A stretch of 64,000 nt of DNA from a virus, in the IMG/VR virus record IMGVR_UViG_3300046794_000311, positions 21,748 to 85,747 of that record. One strand, 5' to 3'. Below the pieces are notes generated by a model. The model was not told where the DNA came from and ran no database searches. It worked only from the letters and a program-made list of their open reading frames with translations. The position numbers and the translations under genes were made by a program. Position 1 is the first letter of the stretch; each line of letters starts with the position of its first letter. Of this stretch, positions 1 through 7,629 are shown one piece after another.

Positions 1-770
1 CCTCGTCTGGTCGCTGTTCGCCTATTGATCTGGATCTGGTTGTAAAACACGCCCTTCTCATAGGTGGGCGTGCCGGTAAACACCATGGTCGCATTCGTCG
101 AGGCACCCATCGGGCCGATCGACTTGTTCACCATCTTGGCGTCGGCGCCCTGACACTCATCAATGAGAATGAGGTGGTAGGTGCGGCCTTCAATGGTGGC
201 GCGCGGGTGACAGGTCTGCTTTCGGACGAGGGAGCCGGAGCGCTTGAGGGTAATGGAGCGGCCCTTGCCCTGGACGGTCTCGTCGATTTCCGGGTCCGCC
301 ATGATTTCCAGGGCGTGCTCACTGGTGAGGCGGGCCACGATACGGCCGTACAGGTTGTCGGCCTGCTCCTCCACGGGCGCGAAGGCACCTACCCACAGGC
401 CCTCCTTGAACTTGCCCAGGAGGTCGGGGAAGATCTTCGCCAGCCTCGGCAGCATGATCATGCAGGCGGCGACGCAGTTGGCCACGGTCTCGGACTTGCC
501 GGACTGGCGGGAGAACAGCGCGGTGATGGTGGCGCCGTCGTCGATGATCAGGGACTCGATCAGTCGGGCGGCGAAGGGGCGCTGATAGGGGCGCAGCGGG
601 TGGCCGGAGACTTCATCGACGATCACCAGCAACTTGGAGACCAGCTCGTCCACGAACTGCTGGCTGGTCTGGTCGAGTACTACCTCGGTGTCGAGCCGGG
701 CCTGATGCTCTGCCTCGGTCTCGTCGCTGGTTATGTCGTCGTGCTCGACGTCCTCCGTAACAACAGACAC
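1..770 (-). CDS. Terminase large subunit, N-terminal part (runs off the left edge)
   Basis: This encodes the ATPase end of the DNA-packaging motor. Reading leftward from a GTG at 770, about 256 residues are visible. The Walker A-like segment SRQSGKSE lies near residue 92 and the Walker B segment ILIDECQG near residue 212, followed by a VFTGTP coupling motif, as in TerL proteins. The nuclease domain would lie beyond position 1. An upstream palindromic leader (834-852) probably controls it. The start is chosen because the reading frame opens here; the Shine-Dalgarno is weak. The family call is firm. Confidence 0.88.
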   Translation of the reverse strand, partial: MSVVTEDVEHDDITSDETEAEHQARLDTEVVLDQTSQQFVDELVSKLLVIVDEVSGHPLRPYQRPFAARLIESLIIDDGATITALFSRQSGKSETVANCVAACMIMLPRLAKIFPDLLGKFKEGLWVGAFAPVEEQADNLYGRIVARLTSEHALEIMADPEIDETVQGKGRSITLKRSGSLVRKQTCHPRATIEGRTYHLILIDECQGADAKMVNKSIGPMGASTNATMVFTGTPTYEKGVFYNQIQINRRTATRR

Positions 771-833
771 GCCTAACCCCAATCCGTTTCTATTACGGAT
801 TCGAGATTAGGCGTTTCTGGCTATGTGTTTGTA

Positions 834-852
834 ATTACGGCTTGACAAGCCG
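834..852 (-). promoter_or_regulatory. Palindromic leader site upstream of terminase
   Basis: The left arm is a perfect ATTACGGCTT, then GAC, then AAGCCG. This is a partly degenerate copy of the palindrome family found in many leaders here. On the minus strand the centre reads TTGTCA, which could be the -35 of a promoter whose -10 is CATAGC 17 bases on. An operator role is inferred. Confidence 0.5.
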
Positions 853-853
853 C

Positions 854-1123
854 TCAAGCAGCCTTACGGACATCCCTCTTCGCGACGATCTGCTGTGCGC
901 GCTGGCGGGTGAAACCGAACATCTCCCCCAGCCGGTCATAGGTGTAACGGCCCTTGTAGTAGACGGCCTCCACGAGGGCGTCACGGGCCTCGGTGGACAC
1001 AGCCGGAAAGTCTGCGAAGCACATGGCGTCACAGAAGATCGGGGCTTCCTTCTTGGCCATCTTCTTGCCCACTCCGAGCAGGCGCCAGCAGCCCCGGCAA
1101 CGAACCTCTACCAGGTCGGTCAT
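854..1123 (-). CDS. Small zinc-finger / sigma-region-4-like HTH protein
   Basis: An 89-residue protein. The N-terminal half has paired cysteines (CRGC near residue 9 and FCDAMC near residue 31) that could bind zinc. The C-terminal half, LGEMFGFTRQRAQQI, matches the helix-turn-helix of sigma-70 region 4.2. It sits just upstream of the terminase gene and overlaps the preceding gene by one base (TGATG). It could be a small terminase subunit, a transcription regulator or a repressor for the palindromic leaders; the sequence does not decide. Confidence 0.75.
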   Translation of the reverse strand: MTDLVEVRCRGCWRLLGVGKKMAKKEAPIFCDAMCFADFPAVSTEARDALVEAVYYKGRYTYDRLGEMFGFTRQRAQQIVAKRDVRKAA

Positions 1124-1404
1124 CAGCCTGCCTCTCCCTTCAGGCGGTCCTCGGTCTCGTTCTCCTCGCCGAAGTCACCTCCGCCGTTCTCATGCCAGGC
1201 GCTCTCGAAGCCCTTCAGGACGTCGTTCAGCATGCCGAGAGGGAAGGTGAGGCCCCGGCCGTAGAACTCCTTGCTCGGGATGAACTCTCGGGCATCCACG
1301 AACAGGCCGTCCTGGGGACTCTGGACCGTGGAGACGTGGATCTCCTTGTCGTACACGTAAGGGATACGCGCGTGTACCGTGCGTCCTTCTGCCAGCTCGT
1401 CCAT
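1123..1404 (-). CDS. Possible PC4/p15-like ssDNA-binding protein
   Basis: 93 residues, starting at an ATG with a clear AGGAGG seven bases upstream. The stretch KEIHVSTVQ...VDAREFIPS...GLTFPLGMLNDVL has the spacing of the PC4/p15 transcription-coactivator fold (beta hairpins, then an amphipathic helix). The similarity is weak and judged by eye. It is translationally coupled to the HTH gene downstream. Confidence 0.65.
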   Translation of the reverse strand: MDELAEGRTVHARIPYVYDKEIHVSTVQSPQDGLFVDAREFIPSKEFYGRGLTFPLGMLNDVLKGFESAWHENGGGDFGEENETEDRLKGEAG

Positions 1405-1435
1405 GCCAACCTCCTGAGACGCTTCCTGATCTACG

Positions 1436-1465
1436 AGGCTACACCTACGCAAGCGGTCTCGACAA
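1436..1465 (-). promoter_or_regulatory. Leftward promoter, TTGTCG - 18 bp - TAGCCT
   Basis: Lies about 30 bases upstream of the start at 1404. Its -35 box shares bases with that of the opposing promoter at 1459-1488. Confidence 0.45.
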
Positions 1466-1488
1466 CCCGCTTGACGAGCGCGTAGAGT
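1459..1488 (+). promoter_or_regulatory. Rightward promoter, TCGACA - 18 bp - TAGAGT
   Basis: The -10 box fits the Streptomyces HrdB-type TAGnnT. It is followed by a GAGAAGGAG ribosome site and the ATG at 1516. The -35 overlaps that of the leftward promoter, so one bound regulator could switch both. Confidence 0.5.
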
Positions 1489-1515
1489 GGAGATCCACGA
1501 GAGAAGGAGCCACCC

Positions 1516-1734
1516 ATGGGCATGTACCCGATGCGAGACCCGGAGAAGTGCCCGAAGTGCGGGCGGAGCCTCGACGAAGAGCCGAAGCCTGAGCGCCCCT
1601 CTGTGCCTGGATTTCCCGAAGGAGTAGCCTACGGACAAGATCCGGTCTGTGGGGGGCGCTGGAGCGTATGGGACAAGACCTCTCCGCTGCGGAGCAAAGC
1701 ACAGCCGTATGTGGATGGAGGCCCTGATGCCTGA
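1516..1734 (+). CDS. Small CxxC protein, unknown function
   Basis: 72 residues, one of the few rightward genes. The N-terminus has CPKCG (residues 12-16), and a single cysteine follows later. Proline and charged residues dominate the middle. A good Shine-Dalgarno (GAGAAGGAG) precedes the ATG, and a dedicated promoter lies at 1459-1488. Its last bases overlap the start of the next gene. Function not recognised. Confidence 0.7.
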   Translation: MGMYPMRDPEKCPKCGRSLDEEPKPERPSVPGFPEGVAYGQDPVCGGRWSVWDKTSPLRSKAQPYVDGGPDA

Positions 1735-1993
1735 CGACTTTCTCTTCACCAGCGCGATACACCAGACTGCCAACGCGCTCAACCCGCCCGAGGGTTACGA
1801 CCCTACGGCGGACGCCATGGCTCACCAGTTGGCGCGCGAGCAGCACGACTTCTACACCAGCCAGCAGGCGATGCAGTCCACCCCGCCCGGAGGGCACGAC
1901 TTCTCCCTCCAGGGGATCAAGGAGTTCGCCTACGGCGTCGGCGCCCTGCTCGCGCTCGGACTGTTCCTGAAGTACGTCGTCGGAGTCGGCTGA
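1727..1993 (+). CDS. Small C-tail-anchored membrane protein
   Basis: 88 residues starting at the ATG at 1727, which is preceded by GGAGG and overlaps the stop of the upstream gene. The first 65 residues are hydrophilic. The C-terminus (about 66-88) is one hydrophobic helix rich in Gly, Leu and Val, consistent with a tail anchor. Ends just before a strong two-way terminator. Function unknown. Confidence 0.7.
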   Translation: MPDDFLFTSAIHQTANALNPPEGYDPTADAMAHQLAREQHDFYTSQQAMQSTPPGGHDFSLQGIKEFAYGVGALLALGLFLKYVVGVG

Positions 1994-2004
1994 CCTTCTC
2001 AGCA

Positions 2005-2043
2005 CGAAGCCCCCACCGGATATCTCTGCCGGTGGGGGCTTCG
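2005..2043. terminator. Bidirectional terminator
   Basis: A 15-base perfect inverted repeat (CGAAGCCCCCACCGG and its complement) with a nine-base loop. It separates the rightward pair from the leftward recombinase gene. Confidence 0.85.
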
Positions 2044-2048
2044 TCGTG

Positions 2049-3122
2049 TCATCGTGCCCGGCGGAGCTGCACGACGTTCTGCTGGGAGACCATGCCCGTC
2101 AGGAACGGCTTGCCCTTCATCGTCTCGTCCCGGCGCCGCTTCTCACTCGACAGCCCCAGGTACCGCTCCGTGGTCGTCATGGACGAGTGGTGCAGCAGCG
2201 CGGAGACCGTACGCAGCGCCGCGTCGTAGCCGACGTCCTCGGCGAGCTGGTCGAAGTAGGCACGGGCCACCGCCCGGCGCACCGTGTGCGTGCCCTCGTA
2301 GCGGGTCGGCAGGCCCAGCTTGGCCAGGGCGCCCTTGACGATCTTCTCCGTACGCTCCACCGGCCGGTCGGCGTGGTAGACGAACGGGGTCCGCTCATAC
2401 ACCCGGCGACCCAGCGCCTCGTCGAAGTAGTGCGTCTTGATCTGGTTGCCGGACCGGGCCGGGAAGAGGTAGTCGTCCGGCCGCAGCGGGCGCCCGAGCA
2501 GAGCCGCGTACTCCTCGAACCAGATCCGCAGCTCCCGCTCCAGGTCGGCAGTCAGTGGCATCTCGTCCTCCTCCTTGGTCTTGATCACGGTCACGAAGAC
2601 CTCGGAGGCCGCGAAGTCGACGTCGCCGACGCGCAGGTTCACCAGCTCGCTCGCGCGGCACGCGGTGTTCACGGCCGTCGCGAGGTAGGCGCGGTGCATG
2701 GCGCACTCGGACTGGTCCAGGAGCTGGAGGAGGATGCCCGGCGCGGGCTGCATGCGCTGCTTGCGCACCTCGGGCAGTGGGTCGACCAGGCACAGGTAGT
2801 CGTTGCGCGGAGCGAGCCCCCGGGCGTGGGAGTAGCCGAAGAACAGGCTCAGCCGCTTGCGGTAGTGGTTGTGCGTGCTCGGCCCCACGGCCGCCCGGAG
2901 CTGCTGGCCCTTGATGCGGGTGACGTGGATGTCCATCAGCCCGCCGTCGCCGTAGAAGAAGTCACGGACCTGCTCAGGGGTGAGGGCCGCGAAGTCGGGG
3001 TTGCCGACGTGCTCGGCGAAGCGGGGCAGCAGGTTGTCGTCGGCGCGCATCGTGTTGTCGGCCTTGGCGGCTCGCCGGTTGCCCAGGTACTCGTCGATGG
3101 CGCTGCGCAGTGCGATGGTCAC
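2049..3122 (-). CDS. Tyrosine recombinase / integrase
   Basis: 357 residues from a GTG preceded by AGGAGG; longer upstream extensions have no ribosome site. An N-terminal SAM-like core-binding region (about 1-110) is followed by the catalytic domain. Catalytic residues are visible: Arg156 in CRASEL, Lys181/183, His279-x-x-Arg282, His311/312 and the nucleophile Tyr321. The protein makes site-specific strand exchange, either phage integration or resolution of genome multimers. It lies beside a large serine recombinase on the other strand, so only one of them may be the true integrase. Confidence 0.92.
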   Translation of the reverse strand: MTIALRSAIDEYLGNRRAAKADNTMRADDNLLPRFAEHVGNPDFAALTPEQVRDFFYGDGGLMDIHVTRIKGQQLRAAVGPSTHNHYRKRLSLFFGYSHARGLAPRNDYLCLVDPLPEVRKQRMQPAPGILLQLLDQSECAMHRAYLATAVNTACRASELVNLRVGDVDFAASEVFVTVIKTKEEDEMPLTADLERELRIWFEEYAALLGRPLRPDDYLFPARSGNQIKTHYFDEALGRRVYERTPFVYHADRPVERTEKIVKGALAKLGLPTRYEGTHTVRRAVARAYFDQLAEDVGYDAALRTVSALLHHSSMTTTERYLGLSSEKRRRDETMKGKPFLTGMVSQQNVVQLRRAR

Positions 3123-3242
3123 GCTTCCTCCTGTTGCGGGGTGAGCTGCGACCCTCAGCGTAAAGACGTCAAGCCTTCTCGTCAATGCGCTGGACAACAG
3201 GTTATGTAGACGTAATCCTGAAGGCGTAGTACGGTTCCCGTC

Positions 3243-3401
3243 ATGATGACGAACACGCTCACCGGGCTTAATACCTCGGGCTCCGACGAGCCCCAGGTCA
3301 CCGTGACCCTCACCAACAACCGGATGGAAGACAGCCGCTGGAACCGGCTCCTCACCATCCTGTTCACCCCGCAGGACGAAGACACACCCGCAGCGACCTA
3401 G
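3243..3401 (+). CDS. 52-residue protein carrying the GCTTAATACC word
   Basis: A short rightward frame from an ATG with no evident Shine-Dalgarno; a leaderless transcript is possible. The N-terminus contains GLNTS, encoded by the recurrent sense word CTTAATACC (3267-3275). This is the only copy of that word on the plus strand, and it sits in a plus-strand gene. Rich in Thr and Asn. Function unknown; coding status supported mainly by frame and motif orientation. Confidence 0.5.
   Translation: MMTNTLTGLNTSGSDEPQVTVTLTNNRMEDSRWNRLLTILFTPQDEDTPAAT
3267..3275 (+). repeat. CTTAATACC word, plus-strand copy
   Basis: Exact copy of the recurrent nine-base word, flanked by G and TCGG as in several minus-strand copies. 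It lies in the sense orientation of its plus-strand gene. Confidence 0.8.
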
Positions 3402-3443
3402 CACAACTACCCCACACAGGCGGGCCGTTCCTCATATACTGCG

Positions 3444-3505
3444 CTGATCAACAAGACGGGCCTGCCCATCGCGAGTCTAGGCGCGAGGGACAGGCCCTTG
3501 ATCAG
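3444..3505. repeat. Interrupted inverted repeat upstream of serine recombinase
   Basis: The outer arms are CTGATCAA and TTGATCAG. The inner arms are GGGCCTG (3458-3464) and CAGGCCC (3491-3497). It lies just upstream of the recombinase start, where attP sites and autoregulatory operators of large serine integrases commonly occur. An attenuator hairpin is also possible. Confidence 0.5.
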
Positions 3506-3525
3506 TCTGTAAAGGAGACTGAACC

Positions 3526-5619
3526 ATGGCCAGCATAGCGGCCGAGCGCGCCCGCGAACGCGCCCTGAAGGTAAATGGCACCCGCCCCGGCACCCCCGGC
3601 ACCCCCGGCACCTTCAAGTCCTGTACCGCCCTCGCACGCATCGTCAAGCGCGTCGGCGCGTACCTCCGCGTCTCCACCAAGGACCAGATCGTCGGCTACG
3701 GCCTCGACGTCCAGCTCAAGGGCATCCAGGACAACATCGACGTCAAGAACACGATGGAGGCGCGCAACGGCACCAACATCGTCTGGGAACTCTCCGACGT
3801 CTACGAGGACGCAGGCGAGTCCGGCGCCAAGCAGGACCGCCCCGAGATGATGCGCCTGGAGCGCGACGTACTCGCCAAGAAGATCGACGTCGTCGCCGTC
3901 CACAAGTTCGACCGCATCGGTCGCACCGGCCGCGCCTTCTGGCACTGGGTCTGGGCCCTCGAAGACGCCGGTACCTCGATCATGTCCGTCACCCAGGAGA
4001 TCGACACCACCACGACCCACGGCGTCACCGCACTCCAGCAGCTCGCGTCCTTCTCCGAAATGGAATGGCGCACCATCCTGGAGCGCACCCAGAACGGCCT
4101 CAACATGAAGGCCGCAGCCGGAGGCTGGACCGGCGGTCCCCCGCCCTTCGGCTACTGCATCGAGAACCAGGGCAAGCGCGACTCCAAGCTGGCTCTGCAC
4201 GCCGAGGAGTGCCGCACCCTCGACATCGCCGCCCAGATGATCGTCGAAGGCGGATACACCGTCGACCGCGCCGCGCACATGCTCAACCTCATCGGCCGCC
4301 TCACCCGCAAGGGCGTGGAGTGGACCGGATCCAACCTGCGGCACAAGTTCTTCAACACCGCCCTGGACGGTTTCGTCGTCTACCGAAACACCGACGAGGT
4401 AGTCAACAAGCGCCGCAAGCGCGCCACCAAGATGAACCCCGACGGCACCCCCAAGCACGGCCCGATGATGATCATCGACACCCCGATGGTCTTCGAGATC
4501 GACCGGCTCATGTCCATCCGCCACGCCCTCAAGCGAAACGGCTGGAACCTCACCGGCCCGTACAAGTACCACCCGCTCAGCACCCGCGTGATCGGTGAAT
4601 GCGGCGCCCACTACACCGGGGTCTGGGTAAAGGCAGAAGACCGCCGTACCTACCGATGCACCGGAAACAAATGCGGGGACTCGGTGATCGACGCCGTGGC
4701 GCTCGAAGAGGTCGTATGGGACAGCCTGAAGAACTTCCTCGGCGACAAGGAGAAGCTGCGCGAGATCGCCAAGGACTGGGTCACCACCGCGCCGGATCAC
4801 CGCAAGATGTACGAGGCGCGTATTGAAGAACTCACCCGGGAGATCTCGGGCCTGCGTGAGCTGACCACCACCACGCTGGTGAACCTCGCGAAGGCGGGCG
4901 TCGATGCGCTGGCCATCAATTCAGCAGTGGCGAAGCTGAACGAGGAGATCAACAACAAGCAGGCGATGCTGGACGACGCCGTGTCAATGCTGTCGGAGGC
5001 AGAAGAGGCCGCTACTCGGGCCGAGGATTTCCAGCGTCTGGTGGAGATCGCCAGCTTCAACCTGGAGCACATCACCGACCGGCAGAAGGCCGAAGTGATG
5101 GACCTGCTGGAGATTCAGGTGTCGCTCATGGGGCCGGTTCCGCTGGACGGCCGTTTCGGGCCGGACTCCGACATTGAGCAGTGGTTCGGGAAGCGCGGCG
5201 TTCAGCCGGTCGAGATGACCGATGCGCTGTGGGAGGAGGTCCGTCCTCGGATCAGCTTCCGGGTCACGAAGAAGAGCCACGATCTGCGGTCGCTGGTGGA
5301 GGGTCTGCTCTACAAGGCCCGCACGGGTTGCCCGTGGTCTGAGATGCCGGAGCACTTCCCGCCGAAGGAGGCGCTGAGGGCCCGCTGGAGGGCCTGGAAG
5401 GACGGGGCGTGGGAGAGCATCGTCGAGCCCCTTCTGGAGCCCGCTCCGCCGCGTAAGCCGCCTCTGCCGCCCATGAAGGTGACGGGGAACATCGACCCCC
5501 GTCTGGTCGAGTTCACGAACGGGCAGGCGACGAGCCAGGTTCCGCACTCTGGTGGACGAGCGTCCAGGGGTTCGTTCACGTACGTCATCAACCTGGAAAA
5601 ATGGCGATTGGCCGCCTGA
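3526..5619 (+). CDS. Large serine recombinase with C-terminal DUF4096-like domain
   Basis: 697 residues, ATG preceded by GGAGACTGAACC. The resolvase catalytic domain covers about 42-190, with the nucleophile Ser50 in YLRVST. A recombinase domain (about 210-310), a zinc beta-ribbon (ECGAHY ... CTGNKCG near 365-385) and a coiled coil (about 425-500) follow, as in phage integrases. After about residue 565 comes an unusual segment, with ALWEEVRP, RTGCPWSEMP and WKDGAWE. It resembles the DUF4096 N-terminal region of IS5-type transposases. It probably catalyses integration. The fusion is seen directly; its role is inferred. Confidence 0.9.
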   Translation: MASIAAERARERALKVNGTRPGTPGTPGTFKSCTALARIVKRVGAYLRVSTKDQIVGYGLDVQLKGIQDNIDVKNTMEARNGTNIVWELSDVYEDAGESGAKQDRPEMMRLERDVLAKKIDVVAVHKFDRIGRTGRAFWHWVWALEDAGTSIMSVTQEIDTTTTHGVTALQQLASFSEMEWRTILERTQNGLNMKAAAGGWTGGPPPFGYCIENQGKRDSKLALHAEECRTLDIAAQMIVEGGYTVDRAAHMLNLIGRLTRKGVEWTGSNLRHKFFNTALDGFVVYRNTDEVVNKRRKRATKMNPDGTPKHGPMMIIDTPMVFEIDRLMSIRHALKRNGWNLTGPYKYHPLSTRVIGECGAHYTGVWVKAEDRRTYRCTGNKCGDSVIDAVALEEVVWDSLKNFLGDKEKLREIAKDWVTTAPDHRKMYEARIEELTREISGLRELTTTTLVNLAKAGVDALAINSAVAKLNEEINNKQAMLDDAVSMLSEAEEAATRAEDFQRLVEIASFNLEHITDRQKAEVMDLLEIQVSLMGPVPLDGRFGPDSDIEQWFGKRGVQPVEMTDALWEEVRPRISFRVTKKSHDLRSLVEGLLYKARTGCPWSEMPEHFPPKEALRARWRAWKDGAWESIVEPLLEPAPPRKPPLPPMKVTGNIDPRLVEFTNGQATSQVPHSGGRASRGSFTYVINLEKWRLAA

Positions 5620-5634
5620 CCTGCGAAAACAACG

Positions 5635-5667
5635 AAGGCCCCGACCCGATCAAGGGTTGGGGCCTTT
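5635..5667. terminator. Terminator between convergent genes
   Basis: AAGGCCCC-g-ACCC pairs with GGGTT-GGGGCCTT around GATCAA, with a TTTCTC tail on the plus strand. It closes the serine recombinase gene and the opposing leftward operon. Confidence 0.8.
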
Positions 5668-5668
5668 C

Positions 5669-5929
5669 TCATGCCTCCCGTCGGGAGAGCACATCCAGGA
5701 CTCCGAGCAGGCTCTGGGCTCCTCGGTGGGCCTCCAGCAGACTCTCCGGCGTGGCCTGCTTGCGGTAGTCGTCGAGCGTCTTCGCCAGGCCCGAGCCGAC
5801 ACTGTCCGCCCAGTCGAGTACGTCCCCCGTGGGCAGTCGGTCGAGTCGCTTGGCGACCTTCGCGCGGACCGGGTCCACCTTCTCCTCGCCGCCCCGAAGG
5901 GCGCGCTTCACATCAGCCCAAGTGCGCAC
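5669..5929 (-). CDS. Hypothetical protein, 86 residues
   Basis: Charged, helical small protein (WADVKRALRGGEEKVDP near the N-terminus). It overlaps the 3' end of the 39-residue gene upstream by 22 bases, so it is the distal gene of the operon starting at 6316. No recognised family. Confidence 0.7.
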   Translation of the reverse strand: MRTWADVKRALRGGEEKVDPVRAKVAKRLDRLPTGDVLDWADSVGSGLAKTLDDYRKQATPESLLEAHRGAQSLLGVLDVLSRREA

Positions 5930-6027
5930 AGGACCTCGAACTCCTCTTCCGTGTCGTCAGCCTTCTGGGATACGACCCGGCGGGCCGCTGCCTTCTCGTC
6001 GTCGGTGTTCTCAGGTGAGGAGGGCAT
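5908..6027 (-). CDS. Very small acidic protein, 39 residues
   Basis: ATG at 6027 with GGGAGG nine bases upstream. The product is acidic and hydrophilic (PENTDDEK, DDTEEEFE). It is tightly packed between overlapping neighbours, as expected for a phage operon. Function unknown. Confidence 0.6.
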   Translation of the reverse strand: MPSSPENTDDEKAAARRVVSQKADDTEEEFEVLCALGLM

Positions 6028-6316
6028 CGTCGTCCTCCCTGTCGAATCTGTGGGCGTGGTCGCGGATGTCGTCGGTCGACAGCGCGTTTCCGTATCCCTG
6101 GATTGCGGTGTAGAGGGCGTCGCTTTCCGAGCGCCAGGTGTGGCGCCAGCGGCCGAGGACGATTCCCTTTCCCGGCCATACCTTGATGACGAGGGAATTG
6201 GAACGCCGGTAGGGCGGCTCTATCTCGTCGGTGGGCGCGGTATGAAGAAGCGGCGTATGGGGGCGCAGGTTCACCGCGTGAACGAAGAAGGGCCCCACCC
6301 CATGTGTATTCGGCAT
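6011..6316 (-). CDS. Hypothetical protein, 101 residues
   Basis: Mixed alpha/beta composition with an aromatic N-terminus (GVGPFFVHAVNLRPH) and an acidic end (DREDDDALLT). It overlaps the 39-residue gene downstream. No family recognised. Confidence 0.7.
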   Translation of the reverse strand: MPNTHGVGPFFVHAVNLRPHTPLLHTAPTDEIEPPYRRSNSLVIKVWPGKGIVLGRWRHTWRSESDALYTAIQGYGNALSTDDIRDHAHRFDREDDDALLT

Positions 6317-6355
6317 GGGATGGAGCCTATTCTCCGGGCGGCCGGAAATGGTAAA

Positions 6356-6805
6356 TCAGTAGTCGCCCGTGGGTTCGTCGAGATCGTGCTCCGGCGCGTA
6401 GGAGTAGTTGTTCAGAGTCCGGTTGATTGCGCGGCCGGGGCTCTTCACCCGCTTGAAGTTCCGCCAGACATTCGGCGGGACGTTGTAGTAGCCGTAGACC
6501 TGACCATTCCGGAATCGGACCCGTAGCGTCTGAGAATCCTTGTCGTAACCAGCGGCAAGAGTTCTCGGGCGCGGCGGATTGATAGAGGGGGTCGGCTGGT
6601 ATGGGAGGAGATCTCCGTCGTCGCCGTCCTTGGCCAATTGGATGGCGTCGGCGAGTTCCTGCGACATTACCCGGCGGGATCCTGGCCGGGGTCCTGGGTT
6701 GGGGGTTGTGCGGGGCGGCTCGGGCGTGGTCGGCATCGAGAACAGGCTGAGCTGTTCGAAGTCGTTGCCTCGCTTGTTGGGGCCGCGTGGGCCTCTGCGT
6801 GCCAC
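6356..6805 (-). CDS. KTSC-domain protein
   Basis: 149 residues. A disordered N-terminus rich in Pro and Arg (1-80) leads into a KTSC-type domain (about 85-140), shown by the pattern LAAGYDKDSQTLRVRFRNG followed by YGYYNVPPNVW. KTSC domains are common in phages and bacteria and are thought to bind RNA or RNA-processing partners. It follows the terminator at 6824-6855 and has its own ribosome site. Confidence 0.8.
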   Translation of the reverse strand: MARRGPRGPNKRGNDFEQLSLFSMPTTPEPPRTTPNPGPRPGSRRVMSQELADAIQLAKDGDDGDLLPYQPTPSINPPRPRTLAAGYDKDSQTLRVRFRNGQVYGYYNVPPNVWRNFKRVKSPGRAINRTLNNYSYAPEHDLDEPTGDY

Positions 6806-6823
6806 TGTGTCTCCTTACGCAGC

Positions 6824-6855
6824 AGCCCCTGCCCCGGTGACGGGAAGCAGGGGCT
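6824..6855 (-). terminator. Terminator after the 6871-7278 gene
   Basis: AGCCCCTGC pairs with GCAGGGGCT around a 14-base loop. A second GGGGCTGCT nearby could extend the stem. Confidence 0.7.
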
Positions 6856-6870
6856 TTGGGGCTGCTTGGA

Positions 6871-7278
6871 TCAGGCCGGGACGTTGTCGACCGTGGAGGC
6901 GATGGCCGGGCCGGTGGCGCCGGGAGCGGTCGCCGTGCCTGCGTTGCGGGTGCCTGCGTAGACGCCCGTGCCGGTGAGTCGGTCGTCGGCCTCCGGGCCG
7001 CCGGGGTGCTTCGCGGCCTCCTCGGGGGTGAGGACGACGAGACCGGCGTTGTGGGTGGCCGGGTCGACACCGATGGCGCGCTGGGCGGCCGGGTCGGGCA
7101 ACTGGGCCTGGACGAAGACCTGGCCGGGGATGGCGTCGGTGTTCTCGTACTTGGTGCCGTGCTGGACGGTCCAGCCGAGGTTGGGGTGGTCCCAGTCCGA
7201 GGAGCGCCCGGGGACTACCTCGGGGATCGCGGCCGGGGTCTCGCCGACGGGCTCGGTGTTCTTGGAAGCAGCAGCCAC
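6871..7278 (-). CDS. Hypothetical protein, 135 residues
   Basis: Rich in Ala, Gly, Pro and Thr, with few hydrophobic clusters apart from GQVFVQAQLP and NAGLVVLTPEE. The composition resembles small virion-associated or scaffold-like phage proteins, but no family is recognised. The next gene upstream shares the phrase GWTVQ with it. Confidence 0.65.
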   Translation of the reverse strand: MAAASKNTEPVGETPAAIPEVVPGRSSDWDHPNLGWTVQHGTKYENTDAIPGQVFVQAQLPDPAAQRAIGVDPATHNAGLVVLTPEEAAKHPGGPEADDRLTGTGVYAGTRNAGTATAPGATGPAIASTVDNVPA

Positions 7279-7299
7279 TGTGGATTCCTCTTTCGGTGC

Positions 7300-7431
7300 T
7301 TACCGGGTTTGCTGGACGGTCCAGCCCGGTTCCTGCACCGGACCCTCTTCGTCCTCTTCACGATTATGAGGGCAGTCAGGCCCTGAATAGACATGTTGGC
7401 CGTCTACGAATACGCAGCGGGATGTGTACAT
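7300..7431 (-). CDS. 43-residue cysteine-containing protein
   Basis: ATG at 7431 with a GGAG ribosome site. It has two cysteines (SRC ... PDCPHN), an acidic centre (REEDEEG) and the C-terminal phrase PGWTVQQTR. It ends 22 bases before the next gene. Role unknown. Confidence 0.6.
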   Translation of the reverse strand: MYTSRCVFVDGQHVYSGPDCPHNREEDEEGPVQEPGWTVQQTR

Positions 7432-7440
7432 GTGGGTCTC

Positions 7441-7629
7441 CTACAGGGAACTGCCTGCCTCGGTATTCGAGCCTAGCGGCATTCCGGCCGGAGTTTCCCA
7501 TGGCTGCATTCCGGCGAACTGATCGGCGGATAGGAGTTGCTGCCGAAGGGGTGCCCCGCCGACGGTGAAGGTGTATCCGCCTGCGTAGGCGTCGCCGGTT
7601 GCGGGGATGGGTTCAGGCACCTTGGGCAT
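7441..7629 (-). CDS. Hypothetical protein, 62 residues
   Basis: Small neutral protein rich in Gly and Pro (VPEPIPATGDAYAGGYTF). It overlaps the 3' end of the preceding gene by 17 bases, which supports a single transcript. No family recognised. Confidence 0.65.
   Translation of the reverse strand: MPKVPEPIPATGDAYAGGYTFTVGGAPLRQQLLSADQFAGMQPWETPAGMPLGSNTEAGSSL

Noticed and set aside
174-776. Long plus-strand frame of 200 residues
   Set aside because: It is antisense to the terminase gene, whose Walker motifs are unmistakable; the product is low-complexity shadow sequence.
3502-4800. 432-residue minus-strand frame opposite the serine recombinase
   Set aside because: Val/Gly/Asp-rich shadow of a well-supported gene; no ribosome site.
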